Shown: piece after piece, positions 54,489-63,082 of the stretch
How positions within the stretch are numbered: position 1 is the stretch's first letter
Layout of the letters: the number at the start of each line of letters is the position of its first letter
Assembly (NCBI RefSeq): GCF_014649775.1
Contig: NZ_BMTR01000009.1
Span: forward strand, 124,001-188,000
Direction of reading: 5' to 3'
DNA length: 64,000 nt
DNA from: Streptomyces longisporoflavus
Lineage (GTDB): Bacteria > Actinomycetota > Actinomycetes > Streptomycetales > Streptomycetaceae
Made by a program: the position numbers and the translations under genes
Notes under the pieces: generated by a model
What the model saw: the letters and a program-made list of their open reading frames with translations, nothing else
Told to the model about the DNA's origin: nothing
Database searches by the model: none

Positions 54489-55160
54489 ATGGCTGTCACC
54501 GACGAGGCCATCGAAAAGATCAAGGGCATGATCGTCTCCGGTGCGCTGCGCCCCGGCGACCGACTGCCCAAAGAGAGCGAACTCGCCGCCGACCTCGGCC
54601 TTTCCCGCAACTCGCTGCGCGAGGCGGTACGCGCCCTCTCGCTGATCCGCATCCTCGACGTACGCCAGGGCGACGGCACGTACGTCACGAGCCTGGACCC
54701 GCAGCTGCTTCTGGAGGCGCTGAGCTTCGTCGTCGACTTCCACCGCGACGACACGGTCCTCGAGTTCCTCGCGGTGCGCCGCATCCTGGAGCCGGCCGCC
54801 ACGGCCATGGCCAGCGCCCGCATCACCGAGGCCGAACTCGACGTGCTGAGCGCCCAGTTGGACGCCCTCGGGGCGGCGCCGTCGGTGGAGGAACTGGTCG
54901 CCTGTGACCTGGAGTTCCACCGCGGCATCGTCCAGTCGTCGGGCAACTCCGTGCTCTGCTCCCTCCTGGACGGCCTCTCCGGGCCCACCACCAGGGCCCG
55001 CATCTGGCGCGGCCTCACCCAGGAGGACGCGGTCAGCAGGACCCTGCACGAGCACCGCGCGATCCTCGCCGCACTGCGCGACCGCGACGCCGAGGCGGCC
55101 AGGTCGTGGGCGACGGTGCACATCGCGAGCGTGGAGCAGTGGCTGCGTTCCACGCTGTGA
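54489..55160 (+). CDS. FadR-subfamily GntR transcriptional regulator
   Basis: 223-residue regulator: N-terminal winged helix (GDRLPKESELAADLGLSRNS, LREAVRALSLIRILDVRQGD) and C-terminal all-helical FCD ligand domain (EFLAVRRILEPAATAMASAR, DLEFHRGIVQSSGN with metal-binding Asp and His, LHEHRAILAALRDRD). ATG 54489 has GAGG 5 bases upstream; an in-frame ATG at 54459 lies in the palindrome. No obvious target gene adjoins it except parJ downstream. Ligand unknown. Confidence 0.92.
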   Translation: MAVTDEAIEKIKGMIVSGALRPGDRLPKESELAADLGLSRNSLREAVRALSLIRILDVRQGDGTYVTSLDPQLLLEALSFVVDFHRDDTVLEFLAVRRILEPAATAMASARITEAELDVLSAQLDALGAAPSVEELVACDLEFHRGIVQSSGNSVLCSLLDGLSGPTTRARIWRGLTQEDAVSRTLHEHRAILAALRDRDAEAARSWATVHIASVEQWLRSTL

Positions 55161-55299
55161 AGCAGGGCGCCGAGGGAGTGCGCCGGCCTCCCGCGGGGCA
55201 GTGATCCGGTCACCGGAGCCCCCGCGAGGGGGCTGCGGAGGGCCCCGCCGGACGCCGTAAGGTTGGGGCGTACGTAAAGGACATCGGAAGGAGGCCTGG

Positions 55300-56355
55300 G
55301 TGATCGAGCTCGAGGGAGTTCCCGAGCTGGTCGACCCGGTCATGGTGGCCGCGTTCGAGGGCTGGAACGACGCCGGCGACGCCGCCTCCACCGCGGTCGC
55401 GCATCTCGACAAGGAGTGGAAGGGCGAGGTCTTCGCGGCACTGGACGCCGAGGACTACTACGACTTCCAGGTCAACCGCCCCACGGTCTTCCTGGAAGGC
55501 GGCGTCCGCAAGATCACCTGGCCGACGACCCGGCTCTCGGTGGTCCGCGTGGGCGGCGACAAACCGCGCGACCTCGTGCTGGTCCGCGGGATCGAGCCGT
55601 CGATGCGCTGGCGGTCGTTCTGCAACGAGATCCTGGGCTTCGCCCACGAGCTCGGCGTGGAGCTCGTGGTGATCATGGGCGCGCTGCTCGGCGACACCCC
55701 GCACACCCGCCCCGTGCCGGTCAGCGGCGTCACCTCCGACCCGGACCTGGCGCGCACCATGGACCTGGAGGAGACCAAGTACGAAGGCCCGACGGGCATC
55801 GTCGGCATCCTCCAGGAGGCGTGCACGCACGCGGGCGTCCCGGCGGTGAGCCTGTGGGCGGCCGTCCCGCACTACGTGTCGCAGCCGCCGAACCCGAAGG
55901 CCACCCTCGCGCTTCTGAACCGCCTCGAAGACCTCATCGGGCTACGGATCCCGCTGGGCGACCTCGCCGAGGACGCCCGCGCCTGGCAGGTGGGCGTGGA
56001 CCAGCTGGCGGCCGAGGACAGCGAGGTCGCCGAGTACGTCCAGTCGCTCGAGGAGGCGCGGGACACGGCCGAGCTGCCCGAGGCGAGCGGCGAGGCGATC
56101 GCCCGCGAGTTCGAGCGCTATCTGCGGCGGCGCGACGGCGGCGGCGGTCCGCCGCAGGCGGGCGGACACGCCACGGACGGCGGCGAGCGCACACGGCCGC
56201 CGAAGCGGCAGCCCCGCACCGAGCCGGGCCCGGGTCCGGAAGAGCCGGTGCAGGAGCAGCGGCAGGAGCCGGAACCGCATCCGGGGCCGGAGCTGGACGA
56301 GGAAAGCAGCGGCGAATCCGGACCGTCTGATTCCTCCGAGGACCGCGAGGACTGA
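55300..56355 (+). CDS. parJ: PAC2-family protein, ParA-interacting ParJ homologue
   Basis: 351-residue protein of the PAC2 (proteasome assembly chaperone-like) family: LVDPVMVAAFEGWNDAGDAA, RVGGDKPRDLVLVRGIEPSM, ELVVIMGALLGDTPHTRPVP and PTGIVGILQEACTHAGVPAV. In S. coelicolor the gene at this position encodes ParJ, which destabilises ParA polymers during sporulation segregation. The last 85 residues are a Glu/Pro/Gly/Arg-rich disordered tail. GTG 55300 has GGAAGGAGG upstream. A strong hairpin follows the stop. Confidence 0.9.
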   Translation: MIELEGVPELVDPVMVAAFEGWNDAGDAASTAVAHLDKEWKGEVFAALDAEDYYDFQVNRPTVFLEGGVRKITWPTTRLSVVRVGGDKPRDLVLVRGIEPSMRWRSFCNEILGFAHELGVELVVIMGALLGDTPHTRPVPVSGVTSDPDLARTMDLEETKYEGPTGIVGILQEACTHAGVPAVSLWAAVPHYVSQPPNPKATLALLNRLEDLIGLRIPLGDLAEDARAWQVGVDQLAAEDSEVAEYVQSLEEARDTAELPEASGEAIAREFERYLRRRDGGGGPPQAGGHATDGGERTRPPKRQPRTEPGPGPEEPVQEQRQEPEPHPGPELDEESSGESGPSDSSEDRED

Positions 56356-56373
56356 CGAGAGCGACGGCATCGT

Positions 56374-56405
56374 GTGGGGCGGCATCCGGAGGGATGCCGC
56401 CCCAC
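56374..56405 (+). terminator. Hairpin terminator of parJ
   Basis: Perfect 14-base stem (56374-56387 with 56392-56405) with a 4-base loop, 18 bases after the parJ stop. Confidence 0.85.
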
Positions 56406-56661
56406 AGCTTTGCCCCGTTACTGCTCCGCCCCGTTACTGCTTTACCCCGTCACTGCTCTGTGCCCGGTGGCGTATGGCCGGTATCAGGCGTGACATCTCC
56501 TTCCGGACGAATTGCACGGGGTTCCCTCAAAGCCTTGATTTCAAACGTAGTTGGGGCAAAGGGGGTGGACGAGCCCGCCCGGCGGTAGCAGGGTGTGCCC
56601 CGGAGTGCGCGGCCACAGCGCACAGCACGGCATCCCCAGGACCGAAGGGAGCGGTGAAGCG
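56406..56661 (+). other. Gene-free stretch with 3 x 16-base tandem repeat before the subtilase
   Basis: GCCCCGTTACTGCTCC (56412-56427), GCCCCGTTACTGCTTT (56428-56443) and ACCCCGTCACTGCTCT (56444-56459) are contiguous. The rest to 56661, including an AT-richer patch around 56535-56565 (TTGATTTCAAACGTAGTTGG), should hold the subtilase promoter, but I see no clear -35/-10 pair. Confidence 0.75.
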
Positions 56662-58410
56662 ATGACCGACCAGGTAACGCCCGCAGGGGGACCGGGAGAA
56701 AGCGGCCCCGGCCCCGACGGGGCGGGATTCACCTACCGTGCGTCCGAGCAGGAGCTGATCGTCGTCGCGCGGCCCGAGGCCCGGCTGCGTGCCGGGAGCG
56801 AGGGCGTCCGCTCGGCGGCGGGCTCCGACGTATCGGCCCTGAACATGTTCCTCGGCGACGAACAGCTCACCCTGGAGCCGCTGTTCGGCAACGAGGAACG
56901 CCTGCACTCCGCGGCCCGTGACCGCGCCGGCACGGACGACGGCGCCGACCTGCCGGACCTGGCGCTCTTCTACCGGGTGCGGGGCGGCGAGAGCAGGGCC
57001 CCGGAGCTGCGCTCGCGGATGGCGGCGCTGCCGGGGATCGACACGGCGTACGTCAAACCGGGCGCCGTGCCGGCGACGATCGACTCGCCCGACATCCGCG
57101 AGGGCGGAAACCGCAAGGAAGGCGCCCCCGTCACCCCCGACTTCACCGGCCGCCAGGGCTATCTGCGCCCGGCGCCCGAGGGCGTGGACGCGCACTGGGC
57201 GTGGCAGCGGCTCGGCGGCTCCGGCGAGGGCATCACGGTGATCGACATCGAGGGCGCCTGGCAGCTGGGTCACGAGGACCTGACCGGCAAGCTCTCCGGC
57301 GTGGTCATCGGCGCCCCCATCCAGGACCTGGCCTGGCGCAATCACGGCACCGCGGTGATCGGCGTGATCGGCGGCGACCGCAACCACATGGGCATCAGCG
57401 GCATCGCGCCCGAGGCCACGACCGCGGCGGCCTCCTTCCAGCCCCTCGGCACCGCGGCCACGATCCACGCGGCGGCGGAGCGGCTCGGCCCCGGTGACAT
57501 CGTGCTGATCGAACTGCACCGGCCGGGACCGCGCTTCGACTTCGAGCCGCGCGACGACCAGCGGGGCTACATCGCGCTCGAGTGGTGGCCGGACGACTAC
57601 GCGGCGATCCGCCACGCCACCGCGAAGGGCGTCATCGTCGTCGAAGCGGCGGGCAACGGCGCGGACTCCCTGGACGACGCGGTGTACGAGCGCAGGCCCG
57701 ACGAGTTCCCCGGGTACTGGCGCAACCCCTTCAACCCCTCCAACCGGCCCTCGCGCGCCGTCCTGGTCGGCGCGGGCGCACCGCCGCCCGGCACGCACGG
57801 CCGCGACCACGGCCCCGACCGCTCGCGCCTGGCGTTCTCCAACTACGGCGCCCGCGTGGACGCCCAGGGCTGGGGTCGCGAGACCACCACGACCGGCGGC
57901 TCCTGGAACCAGCCGGGCGATCTGCAGGGCGGCGCCGAGGAGATCGCCTGGTACACGGACACGTTCTCCGGCACCTCGTCCGCCTCGCCGGTCGTCGTCG
58001 GCGCCCTTGCCTGTCTGCAGGGCATGCTGAAGGCCGCGGGCCAGCAGCTGATGTCGCCGGACCGGGCGCGCGCGATGTTGCGCTCGACGGGCTCACCGCA
58101 GCAGGACGCGCCGGGCCGGCCCGCCTCCCAGCGGATCGGCAACCGCCCCGACATCAGGTCGGCGGTCACGAACCTGCTGCCCTCGGCGGTGGGCTCCGGG
58201 CAGGCCGAGCGCTACTGGGACGAGCTGATCCCCTATCCCCGCGAACTCCCGCCCCGCCTGCGGCTCTTCGTCGCCGGCGAGTGGCGCAACCTGAACAACC
58301 CGTCCGCCGACATCCGTCAGGCGGTGCACGCCGCCTTCGCGGGCGGGCACCCCGACGTACGCGTCTGGTTCTCGGACGACGAGGTCGTCGGCCTGGTCGT
58401 CACGGGCTGA
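56662..58410 (+). CDS. Intracellular subtilisin-like serine protease (S8) with novel C-terminal domain
   Basis: 582-residue S8 peptidase without signal peptide. Residues 20-140 look like a propeptide or inhibitor-type domain (ALFYRVRGGESRAPELRSRM). The catalytic domain spans about 170-500: Asp195 in ITVIDIEGAW, His228 in WRNHGTAVIG, oxyanion Asn332 in EAAGNGAD and Ser439 in FSGTSSASPVVVG, so it should be active. Residues about 517-582 form an extra domain (RYWDELIPYPRELPPRLRLF, WRNLNNPS, VGLVVTG) that reappears at the end of the next protein. ATG 56662 has GGAG and GAAG upstream. The next gene starts 80 bases downstream. Confidence 0.9.
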   Translation: MTDQVTPAGGPGESGPGPDGAGFTYRASEQELIVVARPEARLRAGSEGVRSAAGSDVSALNMFLGDEQLTLEPLFGNEERLHSAARDRAGTDDGADLPDLALFYRVRGGESRAPELRSRMAALPGIDTAYVKPGAVPATIDSPDIREGGNRKEGAPVTPDFTGRQGYLRPAPEGVDAHWAWQRLGGSGEGITVIDIEGAWQLGHEDLTGKLSGVVIGAPIQDLAWRNHGTAVIGVIGGDRNHMGISGIAPEATTAAASFQPLGTAATIHAAAERLGPGDIVLIELHRPGPRFDFEPRDDQRGYIALEWWPDDYAAIRHATAKGVIVVEAAGNGADSLDDAVYERRPDEFPGYWRNPFNPSNRPSRAVLVGAGAPPPGTHGRDHGPDRSRLAFSNYGARVDAQGWGRETTTTGGSWNQPGDLQGGAEEIAWYTDTFSGTSSASPVVVGALACLQGMLKAAGQQLMSPDRARAMLRSTGSPQQDAPGRPASQRIGNRPDIRSAVTNLLPSAVGSGQAERYWDELIPYPRELPPRLRLFVAGEWRNLNNPSADIRQAVHAAFAGGHPDVRVWFSDDEVVGLVVTG

Positions 58411-58490
58411 GGCACCCGCGTGACGCGTGACGCCGGAGCACCACGCGCATCGCTGAAGCACCCCAACCATTGAGGGAAGGTGGCACCCGC

Positions 58491-59177
58491 ATGAGCACCA
58501 CCCCGTACATGAGTCCCGTGCAACAGCAAGGCCAGCAGTACGGACCTCAGCAGGAGTTCGGCCCCCAGCAGGGCCAGCAGCAGGCACAGCAGCAAGGTCA
58601 GCAGCAGGAACCGAGTACCGCGCCGCCGCAGCAGTTCGGGCAGCAGCAGTTCGGGCAGCAGGCCGGCCAGCAGCCGTTCGGCCGGCAGGGCATGTCCGGC
58701 ATGCAGGGGATGCAGGGACAGCAGGGCATGCAGGGCGCGTCCGGTATGCCGGGCATGCAGGGGCAGCAGGGCATGCAGGGCACGTCCGGTATGCCGGGCA
58801 TGCAGGGGCAGCAAGGCACGCAGCACGTGCCGCCGCAACTGCACCAGCAGTTGCAGCAGCTCGGCCGGCAGCAGCCGTTCCAGCAACTGCTCCAGCAGTT
58901 CGGCCAGGAGCAGGTCCCGCAGGCCCGGGCGCCCCAGATCTCCACGCAGGCGCTCGCCTCGAACGTCGCCACGTCGTTCTGGGACGTCGTCCAGCCCCTC
59001 CCCGGCCAGGCTTCGATGCTCCATCTGTTCGTCGACAACGACTGGCGGGTGTTCGTCAACCCCAGCCCGCAGACCCACGACGAGGTCCAGGAGGCGTTCG
59101 CCTTCGGGCAGACGGTGATCGGCTACTACGACACCAACAACCCCGCGTACCTGCTGGCCATCGTGGTCACCAAGTGA
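58491..59177 (+). CDS. Gln/Met/Gly-rich protein sharing the subtilase's C-terminal domain
   Basis: 228 residues. Residues 10-140 are low complexity: Gln-rich runs, then a Gly-Met-Gln part with two 15-residue copies of GMQGASGMPGMQGQQ (79-93, 94-108), then Gln/Leu helix-like LHQQLQQLGRQQPFQQLLQQ. Residues 161-228 form a compact domain (TSFWDVVQPLPG, LHLFVDNDWRVFVNPSPQTH, EVQEAFAFGQ, LLAIVVTK) matching the end of the upstream subtilase at about 20 of 66 positions by eye. ATG 58491 follows GGAAGG. No known family recognised. A partner, substrate or scaffold of the protease is the obvious guess. Confidence 0.8.
   Translation: MSTTPYMSPVQQQGQQYGPQQEFGPQQGQQQAQQQGQQQEPSTAPPQQFGQQQFGQQAGQQPFGRQGMSGMQGMQGQQGMQGASGMPGMQGQQGMQGTSGMPGMQGQQGTQHVPPQLHQQLQQLGRQQPFQQLLQQFGQEQVPQARAPQISTQALASNVATSFWDVVQPLPGQASMLHLFVDNDWRVFVNPSPQTHDEVQEAFAFGQTVIGYYDTNNPAYLLAIVVTK
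58725..58814 (+). repeat. In-gene 45-base tandem repeat (2 copies)
   Basis: Copies at 58725-58769 and 58770-58814 encode the 15-residue Gly-Met-Gln unit; they differ at only two or three bases, so the duplication is recent. A partial, shorter unit precedes them. Confidence 0.85.
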
Positions 59178-59205
59178 CGGTCACCGCCGTCGCGTGAAGC
59201 GTGAA

Positions 59206-59253
59206 CAGACGGCGGCGCCGGGCGGAGACCTCCCCGCCCGGCGCCGCTGTCTG
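59206..59253. terminator. Bidirectional terminator between the Gln-rich gene and mshC
   Basis: 20-base stem with a single G-T pair (59206-59225 with 59234-59253) and an 8-base loop, between convergent genes. Confidence 0.88.
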
Positions 59254-59262
59254 GCTCGGTGC

Positions 59263-60492
59263 CTACAGGGCCACGCCAAGCAGTGCGTCGACGGCGCGCG
59301 ACACGACGCCGGGGGCGCCCTCGTCCGTGCCTCCCTCGGCGTCCTGGCGGGCGGCCCAGCGGTCCACGGCGGCGAGTGCGGCCGGAGAGTCCAGGTCGTT
59401 CGCGAGGGCTTCGCGGATCTCCTCGACCAGTTCCCCGGCGCCGGGGCCGTCGGGGCGTGAGACGGCGGCACGCCACCGGGCGAGCCGCTCCTCGGCCTCG
59501 GTCAGGACGGAGCCGGTCCACTCCCAGTCCGCGCGGTAGTGGTTGGCCAGGAGCGCGAGGCGGATGGCGGCCGGGTCGGTGCCGTCCCGCCGCAGCTTCG
59601 ACACGAAGACGAGGTTGCCCTTGGACTTGGACATCTTCTCGCCGTCCAGGGCGACCATGCCCGCGTGGACGTACGCCTTGGCGAACGGGTGCTCACCGGT
59701 GAGGGCCTGCGCGTGCGAGGCGCCCATCTCGTGGTGCGGGAACGCCAGGTCGGATCCGCCGCCCTGCACGTCGAAGCCCATTCCCAGGTGGTCGAGGGCG
59801 ATGGCCACACACTCGATGTGCCAGCCGGGGCGGCCACGGCCGAGGGATGCGCCGTCCCAGCTCGGCTCGCCCTCGCGGGCCGCCATCCAGAGCATCGGGT
59901 CGAGCGGGTCCTTCTTGCCCGGACGCTCCGGGTCACCGCCGCGCTCGGCGGAGAGCAGCTTCATCGCGGCGGCGTCGAGGCCGGAGACCTCACCGAAGTG
60001 GGGGTCGGAATCGACGGAGAAGTAGACGTCACCCTCCAGGTCATAGGCGGCGCCCATGTCCCGGAGGCGTTCGACGAGCGGCACGATGCCGGGTATCGCC
60101 TCGACGGCTCCGATGTAGTGCTGCGGCGGAAGCAGCCGCAGGGCGGTCATGTCCTCGCGGAACAGGGCGGTCTCGCCCTCGGCGAGCTCGACCCAGTCCT
60201 TTCCGTCGCGGGTGGCGCGTTCCAGGAGCGGGTCGTCCACGTCGGTCACGTTCTGGACGTAATGAACCTGCCGCTTGGTGTCGAGCCACACGCGCTGCAC
60301 GAGGTCGAACGCGTTGTAGGTCGCCGCGTGACCCATGTGGGTCGCGTCGTACGGAGTGATGCCGCAGACGTAGATACGGGCGACGGGACCGGGGTCAAGG
60401 GTGACGAGACCGCCGGTCGCGGTGTCGTGGATCCGGAGGTCGCGGCCCTTGCCGGGCAGGGCGGGGACCTCAGAAGCGGGCCAGGCATGCAT
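59263..60492 (-). CDS. mshC: Cysteine:GlcN-Ins ligase of mycothiol biosynthesis
   Basis: 409-residue paralogue of cysteinyl-tRNA synthetase that joins cysteine to GlcN-inositol in mycothiol synthesis. Class I motifs: [20 protein letters not shown] (HIGH-like) and EKMSKSKGN (KMSKS); zinc and Cys-binding stretch [18 protein letters not shown]. It lacks the C-terminal anticodon part, and its 409-residue length and opening [11 protein letters not shown] fit MshC rather than CysS. A -10-like TAGGCT (60499-60504) lies 6 bases before the ATG, so the message may be leaderless. Confidence 0.95.
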   Translation of the reverse strand: MHAWPASEVPALPGKGRDLRIHDTATGGLVTLDPGPVARIYVCGITPYDATHMGHAATYNAFDLVQRVWLDTKRQVHYVQNVTDVDDPLLERATRDGKDWVELAEGETALFREDMTALRLLPPQHYIGAVEAIPGIVPLVERLRDMGAAYDLEGDVYFSVDSDPHFGEVSGLDAAAMKLLSAERGGDPERPGKKDPLDPMLWMAAREGEPSWDGASLGRGRPGWHIECVAIALDHLGMGFDVQGGGSDLAFPHHEMGASHAQALTGEHPFAKAYVHAGMVALDGEKMSKSKGNLVFVSKLRRDGTDPAAIRLALLANHYRADWEWTGSVLTEAEERLARWRAAVSRPDGPGAGELVEEIREALANDLDSPAALAAVDRWAARQDAEGGTDEGAPGVVSRAVDALLGVAL

Positions 60493-60848
60493 GCCATGAG
60501 CCTAACCGGACGGAGCGTCCGCATACGAGCGGGGGATCTAGGTTTATCCGGTCGGGAACGCCTCGGACCAGCAGCCACACCCCCGAGGGCCGGAAATTTT
60601 CCTCCCGCCCACCCGCCTGTTCCCCTCGCATCGAGACCCGACAACCCCCCTCCGCCTCATCGCGGACAGGCGTCCCGCAGAGCATTCGGGCTGCCTCCCC
60701 TGATCGGGCGAAGCCGAGATCTCGGGGAAGGCAGAGTGCCGGGCGCAATCGAAGCCGCAGGGCACAGGCGAACCGGCGGTACGCAAACAGAACCCGGCAG
60801 GGCCGCCCCGGCAGACCCGGCAGAGCCAACCCGCCACCCACGCCAGGG
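60493..60848 (-). other. 356-base gene-free region upstream of mshC
   Basis: It holds the probable mshC promoter at its left end. A perfect 12-base palindrome CCGAGATCTCGG lies at 60714-60725 and three CGGCAG units at about 60796-60822. No protein-like frame and no clear terminator for the kinase-like gene to the right. Confidence 0.5.
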
Positions 60849-61706
60849 CTAAACCGGCGGCCACGGAATGGCTGGCCACTCCCCGCCGGGTACGGGATGC
60901 TTTCCGGATGCCAGCAGCGCGGCGACCCGCGCGCGGACCGCGTCCACCTCGGCGCCCGTGATGAGCTCCCCGAGGCGCAGGGCCAGCGGCGCATCCGCCG
61001 CGAGGCCGTCCCGCAGGGACTCCAGGACCCCCACCGCCTCGGCGGTCAGCGGCTCCCCCGCCCACCCCCACAGCAGCGTCCGCAGCTTGTCCTCGGCGTT
61101 GAACGTGACCCCGTGGTCGATCCCGTACAGCCGGCCGGCATCGGTCAGCAGATGCCCGCCCTTGCGGTCGGCGTTGTTGATCACCGCGTCGAGCACGGCG
61201 AGCCGCCGCAGCCGCTCGTCGTCCGCGTGCACGAGAAGAGCCGTCCGTCCCTCCCCCACATCGGCGAAGCCGATCGCCTTCCAGCCCTCGCCGGGCTCCG
61301 CGCCTTCGACGAGGGCGAGCAGCTCCCCGCCGTCCTCGGCGGACTCGGGGTCCGTGTCGGAGCCCTCGATCCACAGCTGGCACATGCCCTCGCCGGCGGG
61401 CCCGTCCCGCAGCACGGTCGGCGGGACAAGGCCCCACCCCGTCGCCTCGGAGACCTCGTACGCCGCCACCTCGCGCTGCGCGAGTGTTCCGTCGGGGAAA
61501 TCCCACAGGGGACGCTCACCGGCGACCGGCTTGTAGACGCAGGCGGCTTCCCGGCCGTCGTACGAGACGGAGCAGTAGAGCACCGCGTTCGAGGCCTCGC
61601 GGATCCGCCCGCGCACGGTCAGCTCACCCCGGGTGAGCAGCTCCATGACGTCGGTGCCGGAGGCGACGCTCACGCGCCCCGCCGGTATCCGTTCTGCCGC
61701 GGGCAT
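60849..61706 (-). CDS. SCO1664-family protein (PI3/4-kinase-like fold)
   Basis: 285-residue protein of a family conserved in actinobacteria and named after S. coelicolor SCO1664; its fold resembles phosphatidylinositol 3/4-kinases. Features: ATP-binding-like ACVYKPVAGERPLWDFPDGT with Lys, catalytic-loop-like LAVLDAVINNADRKGGHLL and metal-type LYGIDHGVTFN. Its true substrate is unknown. ATG 61706 lies inside the 3' end of the DUF3090 gene (37-base overlap), so the two are coupled. Its place between DUF3090 and mshC is conserved in my recollection of related genomes. Confidence 0.85.
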   Translation of the reverse strand: MPAAERIPAGRVSVASGTDVMELLTRGELTVRGRIREASNAVLYCSVSYDGREAACVYKPVAGERPLWDFPDGTLAQREVAAYEVSEATGWGLVPPTVLRDGPAGEGMCQLWIEGSDTDPESAEDGGELLALVEGAEPGEGWKAIGFADVGEGRTALLVHADDERLRRLAVLDAVINNADRKGGHLLTDAGRLYGIDHGVTFNAEDKLRTLLWGWAGEPLTAEAVGVLESLRDGLAADAPLALRLGELITGAEVDAVRARVAALLASGKHPVPGGEWPAIPWPPV

Positions 61707-62260
61707 ACGTGTCCTTCCGGGTCGAGCGGGAGGCTGCACAACGGGCACGGCGGCCGCCCCGCGTTCACGACGTCGAGGGCGCGCTTGGCGAACGCGCGCG
61801 CCTGCGCCCCGGTGAGCCGCACGCGCAGCATCGGCGGCCCGTTCTCCTCGTCCTGCAGAAGCCTTTCCTCGGCTTCCGCGAGATCCTCGTCGGACTCGGC
61901 GTCCAGCTCGACGAGGGCCTGCGCCTCGACGATCATCCGCTCCTCGTCGCCGTCCCAGGCGAGCGCCATCGTGCCGACGCGGAACTCCTCCTCGACGGGC
62001 GAGTCGAGCGGCGCACTGTCGGTGACGTCGGCGGAGGCGACGGCGGGCACCGGCGTGTTGCCGCCGCTGCGGCGCACGACCTCGTCGAGCAGCTCTTCCA
62101 TGCGTTCGGCGAGCGCGGCCACCTGGGTCTTCTCCAGGGCGACACTGGTCACCCGGACTCCGGCGGAGGCCTGGAGGAAGAAGGTACGCCGGCCGGGGAG
62201 CCCGACCGTTCCGGCCACGAAGCGTTCCGGCGGGTCGTAGAGGAACACCTGACGCGACAC
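61670..62260 (-). CDS. DUF3090 family protein
   Basis: 196 residues: RQVFLYDPPERFVAGTVGLP and RTFFLQASAGVRVTSVALEK at the start, an acidic middle, and a C-terminal zinc-finger-like CPLCSLPLDPEGHVCP. The family is conserved in actinobacteria and of unknown function. GTG 62260 follows GGAGACAGGAC. It overlaps the SCO1664-family gene and is transcribed from the histidine phosphatase side (82-base gap). Confidence 0.87.
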   Translation of the reverse strand: MSRQVFLYDPPERFVAGTVGLPGRRTFFLQASAGVRVTSVALEKTQVAALAERMEELLDEVVRRSGGNTPVPAVASADVTDSAPLDSPVEEEFRVGTMALAWDGDEERMIVEAQALVELDAESDEDLAEAEERLLQDEENGPPMLRVRLTGAQARAFAKRALDVVNAGRPPCPLCSLPLDPEGHVCPRQNGYRRGA

Positions 62261-62342
62261 GTCCTGTCTCCATTGGGATCGACTGCGATTGATCACTTGC
62301 GCTTGTTCGTACGCGACGAATGCACCCTACTTCGGGCGACGA

Positions 62343-63029
62343 TCACGGCGCCCCCCCATCGCCACCCACCGCCGCGTCGCTGCCGGACGGCTCCGCGCGG
62401 GGAGCGAGCGAACCGAAGTCGCCGGTGTCCCCGAGGCGCACGAGGAAGGGCCGCAGCCGCGTGTAGCGGATGACGGTGACTGAGCAGGGCTCCACGGAGA
62501 TGCGCTGGAAGAGGTCCAGATGCAGTCCGATGGCGTCCGCGACAAGCGACTTGATGATGTCGCCGTGCGAGCACATCAGGTACACGGCGTCGGGGCCGTG
62601 GTCGCGCTCCACGCGCGCGTTCCACTCCCGTACCGCCTCGGCCGCGCGCGTCTGCATGGCCCGCATGGACTCGCCGCCGGGGAAGGCGGCGGCCGACGGA
62701 TGCTGCTGTACGACCTCCATCAGCGGCTCGTCGGACAGCTCGGCCAGCTTGCGGCCGGACCAGTCTCCGTAGTGGCACTCCCCGATGCGGTCGTCGCTGT
62801 GCAGCCGCAGTTCCGGGCGCGCCGCGAGCAGCGGCGCGAGGGTCTCCTGGCAGCGCTGGAGCGGGCTGGCGACGACTTCGGCGAGCGGCAGGTCCGCGAG
62901 GCGTCCGGGCAGCGCCGCGGCCTGTGCGGCGCCGCGCTCGTCCAGGGCCACGCCGGGGGTCCACCCGGCGAGCAGACCCGCGGTGTTGGCGGTGGATCGT
63001 CCGTGCCGGACGAGGATCAGCGTGGGCAT
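62343..63029 (-). CDS. Histidine phosphatase superfamily protein (phosphoglycerate-mutase-like)
   Basis: 228-residue enzyme with catalytic LILVRHGRSTAN (RHG), second His in YLMCSHGDIIKSL, and acid Glu in IGECHYGDWSG. The subfamily occurs in the same actinobacterial cluster as DUF3090 and the SCO1664-type protein. Substrate unknown. The C-terminal 25 residues are low complexity. Confidence 0.9.
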   Translation of the reverse strand: MPTLILVRHGRSTANTAGLLAGWTPGVALDERGAAQAAALPGRLADLPLAEVVASPLQRCQETLAPLLAARPELRLHSDDRIGECHYGDWSGRKLAELSDEPLMEVVQQHPSAAAFPGGESMRAMQTRAAEAVREWNARVERDHGPDAVYLMCSHGDIIKSLVADAIGLHLDLFQRISVEPCSVTVIRYTRLRPFLVRLGDTGDFGSLAPRAEPSGSDAAVGGDGGAP

Positions 63030-63082
63030 GCGAGCCAGCCTAAGCCGCCGACGGGGTGCGCCCCGAGCCCAGGTCGGGGAGA

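Noticed and set aside
59263-60492. Cysteinyl-tRNA synthetase
   Set aside because: The HIGH and KMSKS motifs fit both, but the 409-residue length, the missing anticodon-binding part and the [11 protein letters not shown] opening point to MshC.
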